64,000 nucleotides of DNA from NCBI GenBank assembly GCA_022776215.1, contig JALFIR010000027.1, positions 4,823 through 68,822 on the forward strand. The letters run 5' to 3'. Under the pieces are notes generated by a model. The model worked only from the letters and a program-made list of their open reading frames with translations. It ran no database searches and was not told where the DNA came from. This DNA comes from Colivicinus sp022776215 (GTDB taxonomy: Bacteria > Bacillota_I > Bacilli_A > Erysipelotrichales > Erysipelotrichaceae). The position numbers and the translations under genes are program-made. Shown here piece after piece: positions 1 through 8,693 of the stretch (positions are counted from its first letter, which is position 1; each line of letters starts with the position of its first letter).

Positions 1-1
1 C

Positions 2-1114
2 CTATCTCTTATGACATTCCCACCATTCTTCCCTGCAAATCAAAAGTTTGTTGAAAGTTGTGGTGATCAATACGCATTATCTGTTGATAACGTATTGAAC
101 TGTGGTCCTTATAATTTCACAGGTTGGACTGCTGGTTATTCATTTGAATTCGATTTAAGTGACACTTATTGGGATCATGATAATTATGTAGCTAAAAATG
201 GTGCTGAGAAGGTTGTCTTCCGTATCATCGCTGATACTCAAACATCTCTTCTAGAATATGAAAGTGGTAATCTTCAAACAGTTATCTTATCTGGTGAACA
301 AGTAAATGCCAATAAGGGTCAAGAAGGTTATGTAGATCGTCTACAAGGTTACTTATTCTACTTGTTGTTAAATATCAACAACAATACTACTAATAAGGAT
401 CTTCAAAACGTTAATATCAGAAAGGCTATGTCTTATGCATTAGATAGAGAAGCTATCGCTACAGCCTTAAATGATGGTTCTGTTGCCGCTGAAGGTATTG
501 TTCCAATTCAATTAGCTGGTAACCCAGAAACTGGTGCCGACTTCCGTGATGATAATGGCAAGTTAGTTGACTATAACGTAGAAGAAGCTAAGAAATTATA
601 TGAAGCTGGCAAGGCTGAATTAGGTCATGATGTAACTATTGAATTACTATATGGTACAGATGAGGGTGATTCAGTAATTAAGGCTGCTGAACAAATTCAA
701 TATTACTTAGAACAAGTTGGTTTCACTGTTAACTTAAATGGTAAGCCAAAGAAAGAAAGATTAACTTTACAAAGAGCTTATACATTCGATGTAGCATTGA
801 CTCGTTGGGGTCCTGACTATGGTGATCCTCAAACTTATATGGATCTATTTGTAAGTTCAAATACTTCTAATAACCAAGGTGGTTACTCAAGTGCTGCTTA
901 TGATGAACATATTGAAAAGGCTGAATCAGGTACTGTAAGTGCTCTTGAAAGATGGAATGAATTCCTAGCTGCTGAAAAGGTATTAGTTCAAGATGATGTT
1001 GGTGTAGTTCCTGTATTCCAAGCTGGTGGTGCGATGTTAATTTCTCCAAGCATTTCTGGTATTGAATTCCACTCTGCTGCAGTTGATAACTATCGTCATA
1101 TTGTTGTTAAGTAA
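2..1114 (+). CDS. oppA: Oligopeptide ABC transporter substrate-binding protein (OppA-like), 5' end missing
   Basis: This is the extracytoplasmic peptide-binding subunit of an Opp importer. The reading frame is open to the left edge with no stop, so the gene begins before the window and the first ATG seen (position 11) is internal; signal peptide and lipobox are therefore not visible. The remaining 370 or so residues match the C-terminal two thirds of the SBP_bac_5 family: the region with VRKAMSYALDR-like text (here NIRKAMSYALDREAIA) and the terminal lobe ending in HIVVK are typical. It is followed by oppB, C, D and F in the standard order. A hairpin right after the stop separates it from oppB. 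Family assignment is secure; peptide specificity cannot be read. Confidence 0.93.
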   Translation, partial: LSLMTFPPFFPANQKFVESCGDQYALSVDNVLNCGPYNFTGWTAGYSFEFDLSDTYWDHDNYVAKNGAEKVVFRIIADTQTSLLEYESGNLQTVILSGEQVNANKGQEGYVDRLQGYLFYLLLNINNNTTNKDLQNVNIRKAMSYALDREAIATALNDGSVAAEGIVPIQLAGNPETGADFRDDNGKLVDYNVEEAKKLYEAGKAELGHDVTIELLYGTDEGDSVIKAAEQIQYYLEQVGFTVNLNGKPKKERLTLQRAYTFDVALTRWGPDYGDPQTYMDLFVSSNTSNNQGGYSSAAYDEHIEKAESGTVSALERWNEFLAAEKVLVQDDVGVVPVFQAGGAMLISPSISGIEFHSAAVDNYRHIVVK

Positions 1115-1128
1115 ATAATACTAATGAT

Positions 1129-1157
1129 AATTAGAGCGGTTTATAATCGCTCTAATT
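1129..1157 (+). terminator. Intercistronic hairpin between oppA and oppB
   Basis: A perfect 10-bp stem (AATTAGAGCG with CGCTCTAATT) and a 9-nt loop lie between oppA and oppB, followed by only a weak T-rich run. Such hairpins usually let the binding protein accumulate above the permease, either by partial termination or by protecting the oppA 3' end. The partial role is inference. Confidence 0.6.
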
Positions 1158-1175
1158 ATTTTAAAGGGGTAATGT

Positions 1176-2111
1176 ATGAAAAAATATGTATTTAAAAGAA
1201 TAATGATGTCTTTGGCTACATTGTTAGTAATATTACTAGTGCTGTTTGTCTTGATGGACAAGATGCCTGGTTCACCATTTAATGATGAAAAACTAACAGA
1301 GGCTCAAAGGGCATTACTATATGCTAAGTATGGTTTGGACCAGCCGATTATTGTCAGGTTCTTCTTATATGTTAAGAACATGTTAACTGGTGATTTAGGT
1401 GTGTCTTATGCCATCAACAAGAACTTCCCAATTAGTTCAATGATTAAAGATCGTCTTGGTATCTCAATTCTAGTTGGCTTAATGGCTATGATAATTGGAA
1501 CTATCATTGGTCTAATACTTGGTATTTTATCAGCACTTAATCATAATACTTGGATTGATAACTTATGTTCTGCGATATCTGTAATTGGTGTATCAGTTCC
1601 ATCTTATGTTTGTGCCTTATTGTTGTGTTACTTTATCGCTTATAAGTTAAAGTGGTTTCCAATTCTATATAATCTAAAGACACCTTTTGCGTCTCTTGTA
1701 TTACCTGCAGTAGCTTTGTCGGTTTCACCAATTGCCAACATTGCAAGATTTACAAGATCTGAAATGATTGATGTTCTTGGTAGTGACTATATCCTACTTA
1801 TTCAATCAAAGGGTGTTAAGAATTATAAGATGATAATTAAACATGCACTTAGAAATACTTTGATTCCTGTAATTACGGTTATGGGACCGATCCTTGTCAA
1901 TCTAATGACAGGTTCAAGCGTTATTGAAAAGATCTTCGGTATTCCAGGTATTGGTTCTTTAATGATTTCAGGTATTCAACAAAATGACTATAATGTTACA
2001 ATCGCTTGTGCCTTTGTCTATTCAGCAATGTATATTGTGATGATGCTTATAGTTGATATCTTATATGGTGTAATTGATCCTAGAATCCGTGTTAGTAAGG
2101 AGGGCAAATAA
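1176..2111 (+). CDS. oppB: Oligopeptide ABC transporter permease OppB
   Basis: Inner-membrane permease of the Opp importer. It has 311 residues, close to the family norm, starting MKKYVFKRIMMSLATL, the standard OppB opening with TM1. The periplasmic stretch carries the DQPIIVRF motif, and the EAA loop (SDYILLIQSKGVKN) that contacts the ATPases is intact. About six transmembrane segments are apparent. The start is set by an AAAGGGG Shine-Dalgarno site 9 nt upstream. The stop overlaps the oppC start (TAATG), implying translational coupling. Confidence 0.96.
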   Translation: MKKYVFKRIMMSLATLLVILLVLFVLMDKMPGSPFNDEKLTEAQRALLYAKYGLDQPIIVRFFLYVKNMLTGDLGVSYAINKNFPISSMIKDRLGISILVGLMAMIIGTIIGLILGILSALNHNTWIDNLCSAISVIGVSVPSYVCALLLCYFIAYKLKWFPILYNLKTPFASLVLPAVALSVSPIANIARFTRSEMIDVLGSDYILLIQSKGVKNYKMIIKHALRNTLIPVITVMGPILVNLMTGSSVIEKIFGIPGIGSLMISGIQQNDYNVTIACAFVYSAMYIVMMLIVDILYGVIDPRIRVSKEGK

Positions 2112-3121
2112 TGACTATTTATAATCGTGAATTTAGCGCCGATGATTTCGCTTTTGCCCATGAGAAAGACGAGAAGCTAGTTGATGCCAACTATAAGGCT
2201 ACTTCATATGCCAAGGATGTTTGGTGTAACTTTAAGAAGAACAAGGGTGCTCTTGTGGGCGCTATTATTGTCATCATCATTATTGTTTTTGCCTTAGTTG
2301 GTCCTAGTATGAACGAACATACTTATAAGTCAATTATCCATGGTCAAGAATGTTTAACGCCTAGAATTCCAGTGTTAGAGAAGATTGGTATCTTTAATGG
2401 TAAATACAAGGGTGTTAGCCAATATACTGGTGATTTAGCTAATGTTTATTACTGGTTTGGTAGTGATACCCAGGGTAGAGATATCTTTACTCGTGTTTGG
2501 GAAGGTACTAGAGTTTCATTACTTATTGCCTTTGCGGCTGTTGTGATTGATATCCTTATTGGTATGGTCTATGGTACTGTGTCAGGTTTCCTTGGTGGTA
2601 AGGTTGATATGTTTATGCAACGTTTTGCGGAAATCTTAAATGGTGTACCAACACTTGTTGTCGTTACACTTTTAGGACTTGTCTTACCACAGGGTGTTAT
2701 TTCCATTATCTTTTCACTTATGATTACAGGTTGGATTGGTATGGAAAGGCTTGCTAGAGCGCAGGTTTTAAAGGTAAAGGAACAAGAATATGTTTTGGCT
2801 TCTAGAACTCTTGGCGCTTCTAAATTTTCTTTGATTGTGAATGATATCCTACCAAATATCTTTGGTCAGGTTATTGTTACTAGTATGTTTTCAATTCCTA
2901 ATGCGATATTCTTGGAGGCTTATTTGTCTTTCTTAGGACTAGGCGTGCCTGCCCCTTTGGCTTCCCTTGGTTCTTTGGTTTCAGATGGATATAAGTCAAT
3001 GACTACTTATCCTCATATTTTGTTGATTCCAGTTATCGTGTTGGCTTTATTGATGTTGTGTTTTAACTTGTTCGCAGATGGTCTAAGGGATGCCTTTGAT
3101 CCTAAGATGAATAATAAGTAG
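2111..3121 (+). CDS. oppC: Oligopeptide ABC transporter permease OppC
   Basis: Second membrane permease, 336 residues. A cytosolic N-terminus (residues 1-45) precedes TM1, then an extracytoplasmic region with the WFGSDTQGRDIFTRV signature typical of OppC/DppC, and the BPD_transp_1 domain with EAA loop (EYVLASRTLGASK). It starts inside the oppB stop codon behind AAGGAGGG. It pairs with OppB to form the translocation pore. Confidence 0.96.
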   Translation: MTIYNREFSADDFAFAHEKDEKLVDANYKATSYAKDVWCNFKKNKGALVGAIIVIIIIVFALVGPSMNEHTYKSIIHGQECLTPRIPVLEKIGIFNGKYKGVSQYTGDLANVYYWFGSDTQGRDIFTRVWEGTRVSLLIAFAAVVIDILIGMVYGTVSGFLGGKVDMFMQRFAEILNGVPTLVVVTLLGLVLPQGVISIIFSLMITGWIGMERLARAQVLKVKEQEYVLASRTLGASKFSLIVNDILPNIFGQVIVTSMFSIPNAIFLEAYLSFLGLGVPAPLASLGSLVSDGYKSMTTYPHILLIPVIVLALLMLCFNLFADGLRDAFDPKMNNK

Positions 3122-3131
3122 GAGGTCTTGT

Positions 3132-4235
3132 ATGTCAGAAAAATTTAAGCGTGATAAAAAAGATCGTGTCTTATCTATTAGAGATTTAAATATTTCTTTT
3201 AAGACTAACTATGGAATTGTTAATGCGATAAGAGGTATTCGTTTTGACTTATTCAAGGGTGAAACAGTTGCCATTGTAGGTGAATCTGGTAGTGGCAAGT
3301 CAGTTACTATTAAGACTATCATGGGTATTCTAGATTCTAATGGCATGATTGATTCAGGTTCTATTGTTTATAACTATGTTGATGATAATGGAAATGAACA
3401 ATCTGTTGATTTGGTTCAGATGTCTCAAAAGGATATTAGATATAAGTTCTGTGGTAAAAAGATTGCCATGGTGTTTCAAGATCCGATGACTTCTTTAGAT
3501 CCAACTATGACTATCGGTAAACAAATAATGGAGCCCATGTTGGAGCATAAACATATTAGTAAAGATGATGCAAAAAAGAGGACTATTGAGTTGTTAGGCG
3601 AAGTTGGTATTGAAAATCCCGAGAAAAGATTTAAACAGTATCCTCATGAATTATCAGGTGGTATGAGACAAAGAGTAGTTATTGCGATTGCCCTAGCTTG
3701 TGATCCTGATATTCTAATTTGTGATGAGCCTACAACTGCACTTGATGTTACCATTCAGGCTAAGATTCTAGAACTTATTAAGAGACTTCAAAATGAAAAG
3801 AATATTTCAGTTATATATATTACCCATGACTTAGGTGTTGTGGCTAAGGTAGCTGATTATGTAGCTGTTATGTATGCTGGTAGAATCGTAGAAAAGGGTT
3901 CTATCAATGAAATATTCTATGATCCGCGTCACCCTTATACTTGGGGTTTATTGGCTAGTATGCCTGATATTGATACAAATTCTGATCGTCTTTTCGCAAT
4001 ACCAGGTACCCCACCTAACCTAATGGCTAAGATCAAGGGTGATGCGTTTGCCCCTAGAAATCCTTATGCCTTAAAGATTGATTATGAAGAGGAACCACCT
4101 ATGTTTGATGTTGGTGGACAACATCGTGTTTGTTCATGGTTGTGTGATCCCCGTGCTCCTAAAGTTGAGATGCCAGCTGATTTAAAACTTAGAATTGAGA
4201 AGATGAAGAAGGAGGCTGCCGATTATGCTAGATAA
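3132..4235 (+). CDS. oppD: Oligopeptide ABC transporter ATP-binding protein OppD
   Basis: One of the two ATPases energising the importer, 367 residues. Walker A is GESGSGKS, the Q-loop VFQDPMTSLDP, the signature LSGGMRQR and Walker B ILICDEPTTALD; the H-loop is THDLG. The C-terminal oligo_HPY extension (DPRHPYTWGLL) identifies the Opp/Dpp subfamily. Two late cysteines (CSWLC) match the region that can bind an iron-sulfur cluster in some family members; whether they do so here is unknown. AGGAGGT lies ahead of the start; the 3' end overlaps oppF by 11 bp. Confidence 0.96.
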   Translation: MSEKFKRDKKDRVLSIRDLNISFKTNYGIVNAIRGIRFDLFKGETVAIVGESGSGKSVTIKTIMGILDSNGMIDSGSIVYNYVDDNGNEQSVDLVQMSQKDIRYKFCGKKIAMVFQDPMTSLDPTMTIGKQIMEPMLEHKHISKDDAKKRTIELLGEVGIENPEKRFKQYPHELSGGMRQRVVIAIALACDPDILICDEPTTALDVTIQAKILELIKRLQNEKNISVIYITHDLGVVAKVADYVAVMYAGRIVEKGSINEIFYDPRHPYTWGLLASMPDIDTNSDRLFAIPGTPPNLMAKIKGDAFAPRNPYALKIDYEEEPPMFDVGGQHRVCSWLCDPRAPKVEMPADLKLRIEKMKKEAADYAR

Positions 4236-5160
4236 TAATAAAGTATTGCTTGAGGTAGATGGTCTTAAACAATATTTTCCCATTAGTAAGACCTATACAA
4301 CTAAGGCAGTAGACGGTATCAGTTTTAAGATTTATGAGGGTGAGACCTATGGGCTTGTTGGTGAATCAGGTAGTGGTAAGTCAACAACAGGTAGATCAAT
4401 TATTCGTTTATATGATCCAACTGATGGGAAGATTATCTTTGATGGTAAGGATATTTCAGGGAAGATGGATAAGGAAACTGAGAAGTATTTAAGAACTAAT
4501 ATGCAGATGATTTTCCAAGATCCAATGGCTTGTTTAAATCCTCGTAAAAAGGCTTCTCAAATTATTGCGGAGGGTCTTGAGATTCATAAGGATTATAAGG
4601 ATAAAAAGGATTTAGAAGAAAAGGTTTATCGTATTTTAGATAAGGTAGGTCTTTCAAGAGAACAAGCTACTCGTTTCCCTCATCAGTTCTCTGGTGGTCA
4701 AAGACAAAGACTTGGTATCGCAAGAGCCCTAGTTATGAATCCTAAGCTTGTAATAGCTGATGAATGTATTTCAGCACTAGATGTTTCAATTCAGGCTCAG
4801 GTAGTCAATATGATGAAGGATTTGCAGGATGAACTAGGTACTACTTATTTGTTTATTGCCCATGATTTGAGTATGGTTAAATATATTTCAGATCGTATTG
4901 GTGTTATGCATCTAGGCCATATTGTAGAGACGGGTACTACTGATGAGATATTCTTTAATCCAATTCATCCTTATACTAAATCGTTGCTGAGTGCGATTCC
5001 TCATCCTAATCCTATTTTGGAGAAGACTAGAGTTGCCCTTACTTATGATAAGGAAAAGGAGGGTGTTGATTATACACTTGGTACTTATCATCAAATAAGC
5101 GATACTCATACAGTACTAGCTACTGATGATGAATATAATAGATGGACTAAGAAGAGTTGA
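4225..5160 (+). CDS. oppF: Oligopeptide ABC transporter ATP-binding protein OppF
   Basis: Second ATPase of the Opp complex, 311 residues, opening MLDNNKVLLEVDGLKQYFPI as OppF proteins do. Walker A GESGSGKST, signature FSGGQRQRLGIARAL, Walker B LVIADECISALD and H-loop AHDLS are complete; note Cys after Asp-Glu where OppD has Pro. The HPYTKSLLSAIP extension is present. It starts within the oppD coding end, behind AAGGAGG, and is the last gene of the operon. Confidence 0.96.
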   Translation: MLDNNKVLLEVDGLKQYFPISKTYTTKAVDGISFKIYEGETYGLVGESGSGKSTTGRSIIRLYDPTDGKIIFDGKDISGKMDKETEKYLRTNMQMIFQDPMACLNPRKKASQIIAEGLEIHKDYKDKKDLEEKVYRILDKVGLSREQATRFPHQFSGGQRQRLGIARALVMNPKLVIADECISALDVSIQAQVVNMMKDLQDELGTTYLFIAHDLSMVKYISDRIGVMHLGHIVETGTTDEIFFNPIHPYTKSLLSAIPHPNPILEKTRVALTYDKEKEGVDYTLGTYHQISDTHTVLATDDEYNRWTKKS

Positions 5161-5164
5161 TATA

Positions 5165-5205
5165 AAAAAACGACCATACAAGTATATTCTTGAATGGTCG
5201 TTTTT
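5165..5205. terminator. Bidirectional terminator between oppF and the convergent zinc-ribbon gene
   Basis: AAAAAACGACCAT and ATGGTCGTTTTT form an inverted repeat with A-tract and T-tract on opposite sides of the stem, so it can terminate transcripts from both directions. It lies between the ends of two convergent units. Confidence 0.88.
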
Positions 5206-5218
5206 GTGTATTATATGT

Positions 5219-6417
5219 CTACTTTTTCAATTCTTCCCATTCAGGATCAAGCTCTAGACTACCATCACTGCTTCCTACAAAAGTACTACCTTTTTTATAA
5301 ATGTGATTATATTTCACATCTGCCTGATATGTTTGACCATTAGTATCATGATAATACTCCACGCCACGGATACCATCCGTAGAATGATCAATAATATGGT
5401 TCATTTGTTGAGAGTGTGACTGTACTGCAGAATTAACGATGTTGCTAGTTTGTGAAAGTGTGGCAGAAATATTCTGTGAGGCACGAATGGCGTTTTGTTG
5501 ACGAGACATGGCGCCTTGTAATTGAATCTGCTGCACTCTTTGTATTTCTTCATTTTGTAACGCAAAGTATACAGGACCATAATCGAAATTCTTTAGAAAG
5601 TTATCAAAGATAGTTTCATAGTCACTATCTATATTATTTGGATATACCAACATAAGATCATAGTATCTGCCCCAGTAAAACTTCCCATACCTCCAATACC
5701 ATACATGGTTCCCATAAATGAGACGCTTTTTCTTAAAACGTCCTGCCAATTAGCATTTTGAGAAGTGTCTTGAGTATGAGAAAGTACACTACTGAAGTAG
5801 CCGTTATATTGCTGCCCATTTAACTTAAAGGAAAAACTGAATTTGCCAGGGAAGGCTATGCATGACTTTTTCATTCTCTCTTCAGATGCCTGTTTAAAAT
5901 ACATGGTCATTTTTTCAGCATCGGCAAAGTCCATTGGCTGAAGCTTAATATTTACAGGTGAACTTCTAAACAGTTGGGTGCAAATAGAAGTGATTCTTCT
6001 GATGGCATATTGAGGAAGGTCCATAAATTTACTGTAATTGGTAAAAGTGATTGGATCAAACTGATATTCTCTGTTAGCTGAACAAGCATTGAATCCAAAA
6101 TTAAAGGCAGGTTTTGGGTCAGCATCTTTATAGAAGGCAAATGGATAAAATACCATTTGAGCACCATTTTGAGAAACAAGCTGTAATCCTTTGCATACAC
6201 CCGCAAGACTCGAGATAGAATCGTTGTCGTCAAAGATACCATAAGACCAGCCTTGAGGTACATAAGCTTGAAATATTGGGCCTCTATTTGCATAGTCAAT
6301 CATTTTTACTGCAGGTTGTTTTAGCTGATACTCTTTACCACATCCAAGGCAACGGATATGTGTAGCGCCTTCTTCTACTTGTATAGGAGTATTACAGTTA
6401 GGACATCTTATTTGCAT
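5219..6417 (-). pseudogene. Zinc-ribbon hypothetical protein, split by a frameshift in a GGGG tract
   Basis: The N-terminal part (start 6417) encodes a zinc ribbon, CPNC near residue 5 and CLGC near residue 24, then about 220 residues of an unassigned globular domain. The frame is lost after GSFTG and ends in unlikely text; the natural continuation (RYYDLMLVYPNN and onward, then a Gln-rich helical stretch and the end PEWEELKK) is in another frame down to 5219. Adding one G to the four-G tract (plus-strand CCCC, 5670-5673) fuses the two into one protein of about 400 residues. This could be a real inactivating mutation, a slippage switch or a base-call error. Function unknown; the ribbon plus late coil suggests a scaffold-like cytosolic protein. 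It stands alone on the minus strand. Confidence 0.7.
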
Positions 6418-6613
6418 ACATTGTTCCTCCTTATCATTTGTTTCAGTCTATCATAGAGAAAACAAGGCTAACAGTTGACGATTGTTTCAATAATCATAAT
6501 ATAGGAATTATTTAAAAAGAATCACTTGAGACAAATGTCAACTTTTGTATCAGAGACTTTTATTTATAATTAAGGTATACAAAGGTATGACCAATTAATC
6601 ATGAGGTACATAT

Positions 6614-8020
6614 ATGCATGAAAATATAAAGAATACAAGGGTGATCACGTTGATGGTGGCACTGGCACTGTTTAATTTTATCTTTCTGGGAACAGAATAT
6701 CTTTTTGACAACATGATGTCTCTTGTGACATCACCTGTAAATGTTGTTGCGGCACAAGGATATATCTTAGGCGCCAGTGTTATAGGGTTTGTGCTTTATC
6801 CATGGCTATCTATAAAGATTCCTGAAAGTGTACATGCCATTGCAGTATTTACAGGAGCACTAGCAGAAATTATATGTATATTCGTTATCTGGCAACACAC
6901 TTTTTATGCATTGATCTTGGTTGCAGGATGTCTTGCTTATGTGCTTTTAGGAATCGCAGGAAGTGCTGTGCATTATCATTTATCATGTGTGGCAAAGCGT
7001 GATTCTCTTGCTAAAACAGCGAGTATTTCGTATGCACTTGGTATCTTGTTTCAATATCTAAATACTCATCTTATGCAGAATTCTATAGCGGAATCAATTA
7101 TTCTTGCGGTTTCTTCTGCAGTTGTTGTGCTACTGTTGTTGAAGGCTGAACAAGAACAGATAAAGGAAGATAGAGAATCTTTAAAAAGGATAGAAAATTC
7201 AAATCGTGCTGGAGTGGCATTAATAACTGTGGTGATGTTGATGACATGTATTTTTTCCACATTGGATGCTGAGATTACGCTTATACATGTATCAGGAAAT
7301 GGAGACGTGGGAAACTGGCCAAGGCTGTTGTTAGTGGTGAGCGCTTTACTTGCGGGTGTATTCTATGATGCCTGTCATCAAAAATATATGAATTTGATTA
7401 TGTATGGAGTCACAATTTTGTCTACTTTATGTATTGTGGTAATGGTAAATGGTGGTTCTTTTTATACAGGTTTAGTAGTCTTTTATCTTTCAGCAGGTTT
7501 CTTTGTGGTGTACTTTACCAGTAGTTTTATGGAACTTTCCTACAATACAAATTTACCTCAATTATGGGCAGGGCTTGGTAGAGCTGTGAATAATGTCTGT
7601 GCCTTTATCATGTCTTCACTTTCTTTAAAATTGTTACAGTCTAATAACTCTGTTTTTAGAAATGGAATAGTACTGTTGTTGTTTGTGCTAATTTCTGTTG
7701 CGTTTCACTTTTATGCAACATTTTTGAAAATTTCAAAGGAAGAAGACATTGTAGAAGAAGTATCTATAAGTGAAGAAGAACGTCTACAACAATTCTCTAG
7801 AGCTTTCTTGTTAACTCCAAGAGAAACGGAAGTACTTCATGTATTACTGGTGTCTGATGATAATGTACAAGAAATTGCTGAACAGTTGTTGATATCAAGA
7901 GCTGCTTTGTATCGTCATATTACAAGTATTAATGAAAAGACGAATACAAAGTCAAGAATTGGATTGGTACAGTTTTATTACCAGTTTAAAGGAGGAAAGG
8001 CCTATGAAAAAGATTCTTAA
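6614..8020 (+). CDS. Membrane-embedded LuxR-family transcriptional regulator
   Basis: The 468-residue protein has about twelve hydrophobic segments in residues 1-375, followed by a C-terminal LuxR/GerE helix-turn-helix (LTPRETEVLHVLL ... IAEQLLISRAALYRH, residues about 395-460). The MFS-like membrane part probably senses a ligand or membrane state, while the HTH binds DNA from the cytosolic face. This architecture is known from Actinobacteria and gut Firmicutes; ligands are unknown. GAGGT sits before the ATG, and a TATAAT (6565-6570) lies about 45 bp upstream. The 3' end overlaps the next lipoprotein gene by 17 bp, so regulator and lipoproteins probably share an operon. Confidence 0.8.
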   Translation: MHENIKNTRVITLMVALALFNFIFLGTEYLFDNMMSLVTSPVNVVAAQGYILGASVIGFVLYPWLSIKIPESVHAIAVFTGALAEIICIFVIWQHTFYALILVAGCLAYVLLGIAGSAVHYHLSCVAKRDSLAKTASISYALGILFQYLNTHLMQNSIAESIILAVSSAVVVLLLLKAEQEQIKEDRESLKRIENSNRAGVALITVVMLMTCIFSTLDAEITLIHVSGNGDVGNWPRLLLVVSALLAGVFYDACHQKYMNLIMYGVTILSTLCIVVMVNGGSFYTGLVVFYLSAGFFVVYFTSSFMELSYNTNLPQLWAGLGRAVNNVCAFIMSSLSLKLLQSNNSVFRNGIVLLLFVLISVAFHFYATFLKISKEEDIVEEVSISEEERLQQFSRAFLLTPRETEVLHVLLVSDDNVQEIAEQLLISRAALYRHITSINEKTNTKSRIGLVQFYYQFKGGKAYEKDS

Positions 8021-8693
8021 ATATGCAGGTGTTGTTACGTTGGTGATGGTTGGGGTGTTGTGTACTGGCTGTACAAAGTCAAAGGATAATGAAGGGAAAA
8101 CAGATTATTTGAAACCTTATCAGGTAAGTGAACTGATAGCTTTATCTAGGTGGTATTGCAATCAAAGAAATGGTTATTTGCCTCCTGAAGTAGAGTGGCA
8201 AGAGAATGAAGATGGAACTTTTTTGATTAAGCTCTATGAGTTTGTAGAGGATGATGAAGGTATTGGCCATACTGCAATTTCTGCTATCTATACGGTAGAT
8301 GCATATGGGAAAGGGAAAGAAGAAATTATGCTAGAAGATGTAGAATTTCCTGAAGTTTCTGTTGCGGAAATTGTCTTATATATGGAAGAGCCTGTAGAGT
8401 TAACATATATCGCTAATACAGAAGTACATAAAGAGTGGAATATAAAGAATCAGACAGTTCTAGAAGAATGTTTCAAGGCTTTGGAATCTATAAAGATAAA
8501 GGAAAAGAGTGATGTGCGTACTACTGATGCAGAAGAGATATTGGTGTTCAAATTAGCGAATGGTACTGAATGGACGCTGACTTTTGAAAATGGTAATTTC
8601 AGGAGAAATTCTACGGTTTATATAACAGAAGGCTATGCAAAAGTAAGAAAGATGTTAATAGAATATCTTAAAGAGGAGGGACTATGGAATTGA
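8004..8693 (+). CDS. Putative lipoprotein downstream of LuxR regulator
   Basis: The start at 8004 is chosen because AAAGGAGGAAAGG lies just upstream and the product then opens with MKKILKYAGVVTLVMVGVLCTGC, a lipoprotein signal with the likely lipidated Cys at residue 23 or so. A longer frame beginning at 7932 would bury the signal. The mature part of about 205 acidic residues has no domain I recognise. It overlaps the regulator upstream and the next lipoprotein downstream, so a function in the same envelope response is likely by context only. Confidence 0.75.
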   Translation: MKKILKYAGVVTLVMVGVLCTGCTKSKDNEGKTDYLKPYQVSELIALSRWYCNQRNGYLPPEVEWQENEDGTFLIKLYEFVEDDEGIGHTAISAIYTVDAYGKGKEEIMLEDVEFPEVSVAEIVLYMEEPVELTYIANTEVHKEWNIKNQTVLEECFKALESIKIKEKSDVRTTDAEEILVFKLANGTEWTLTFENGNFRRNSTVYITEGYAKVRKMLIEYLKEEGLWN

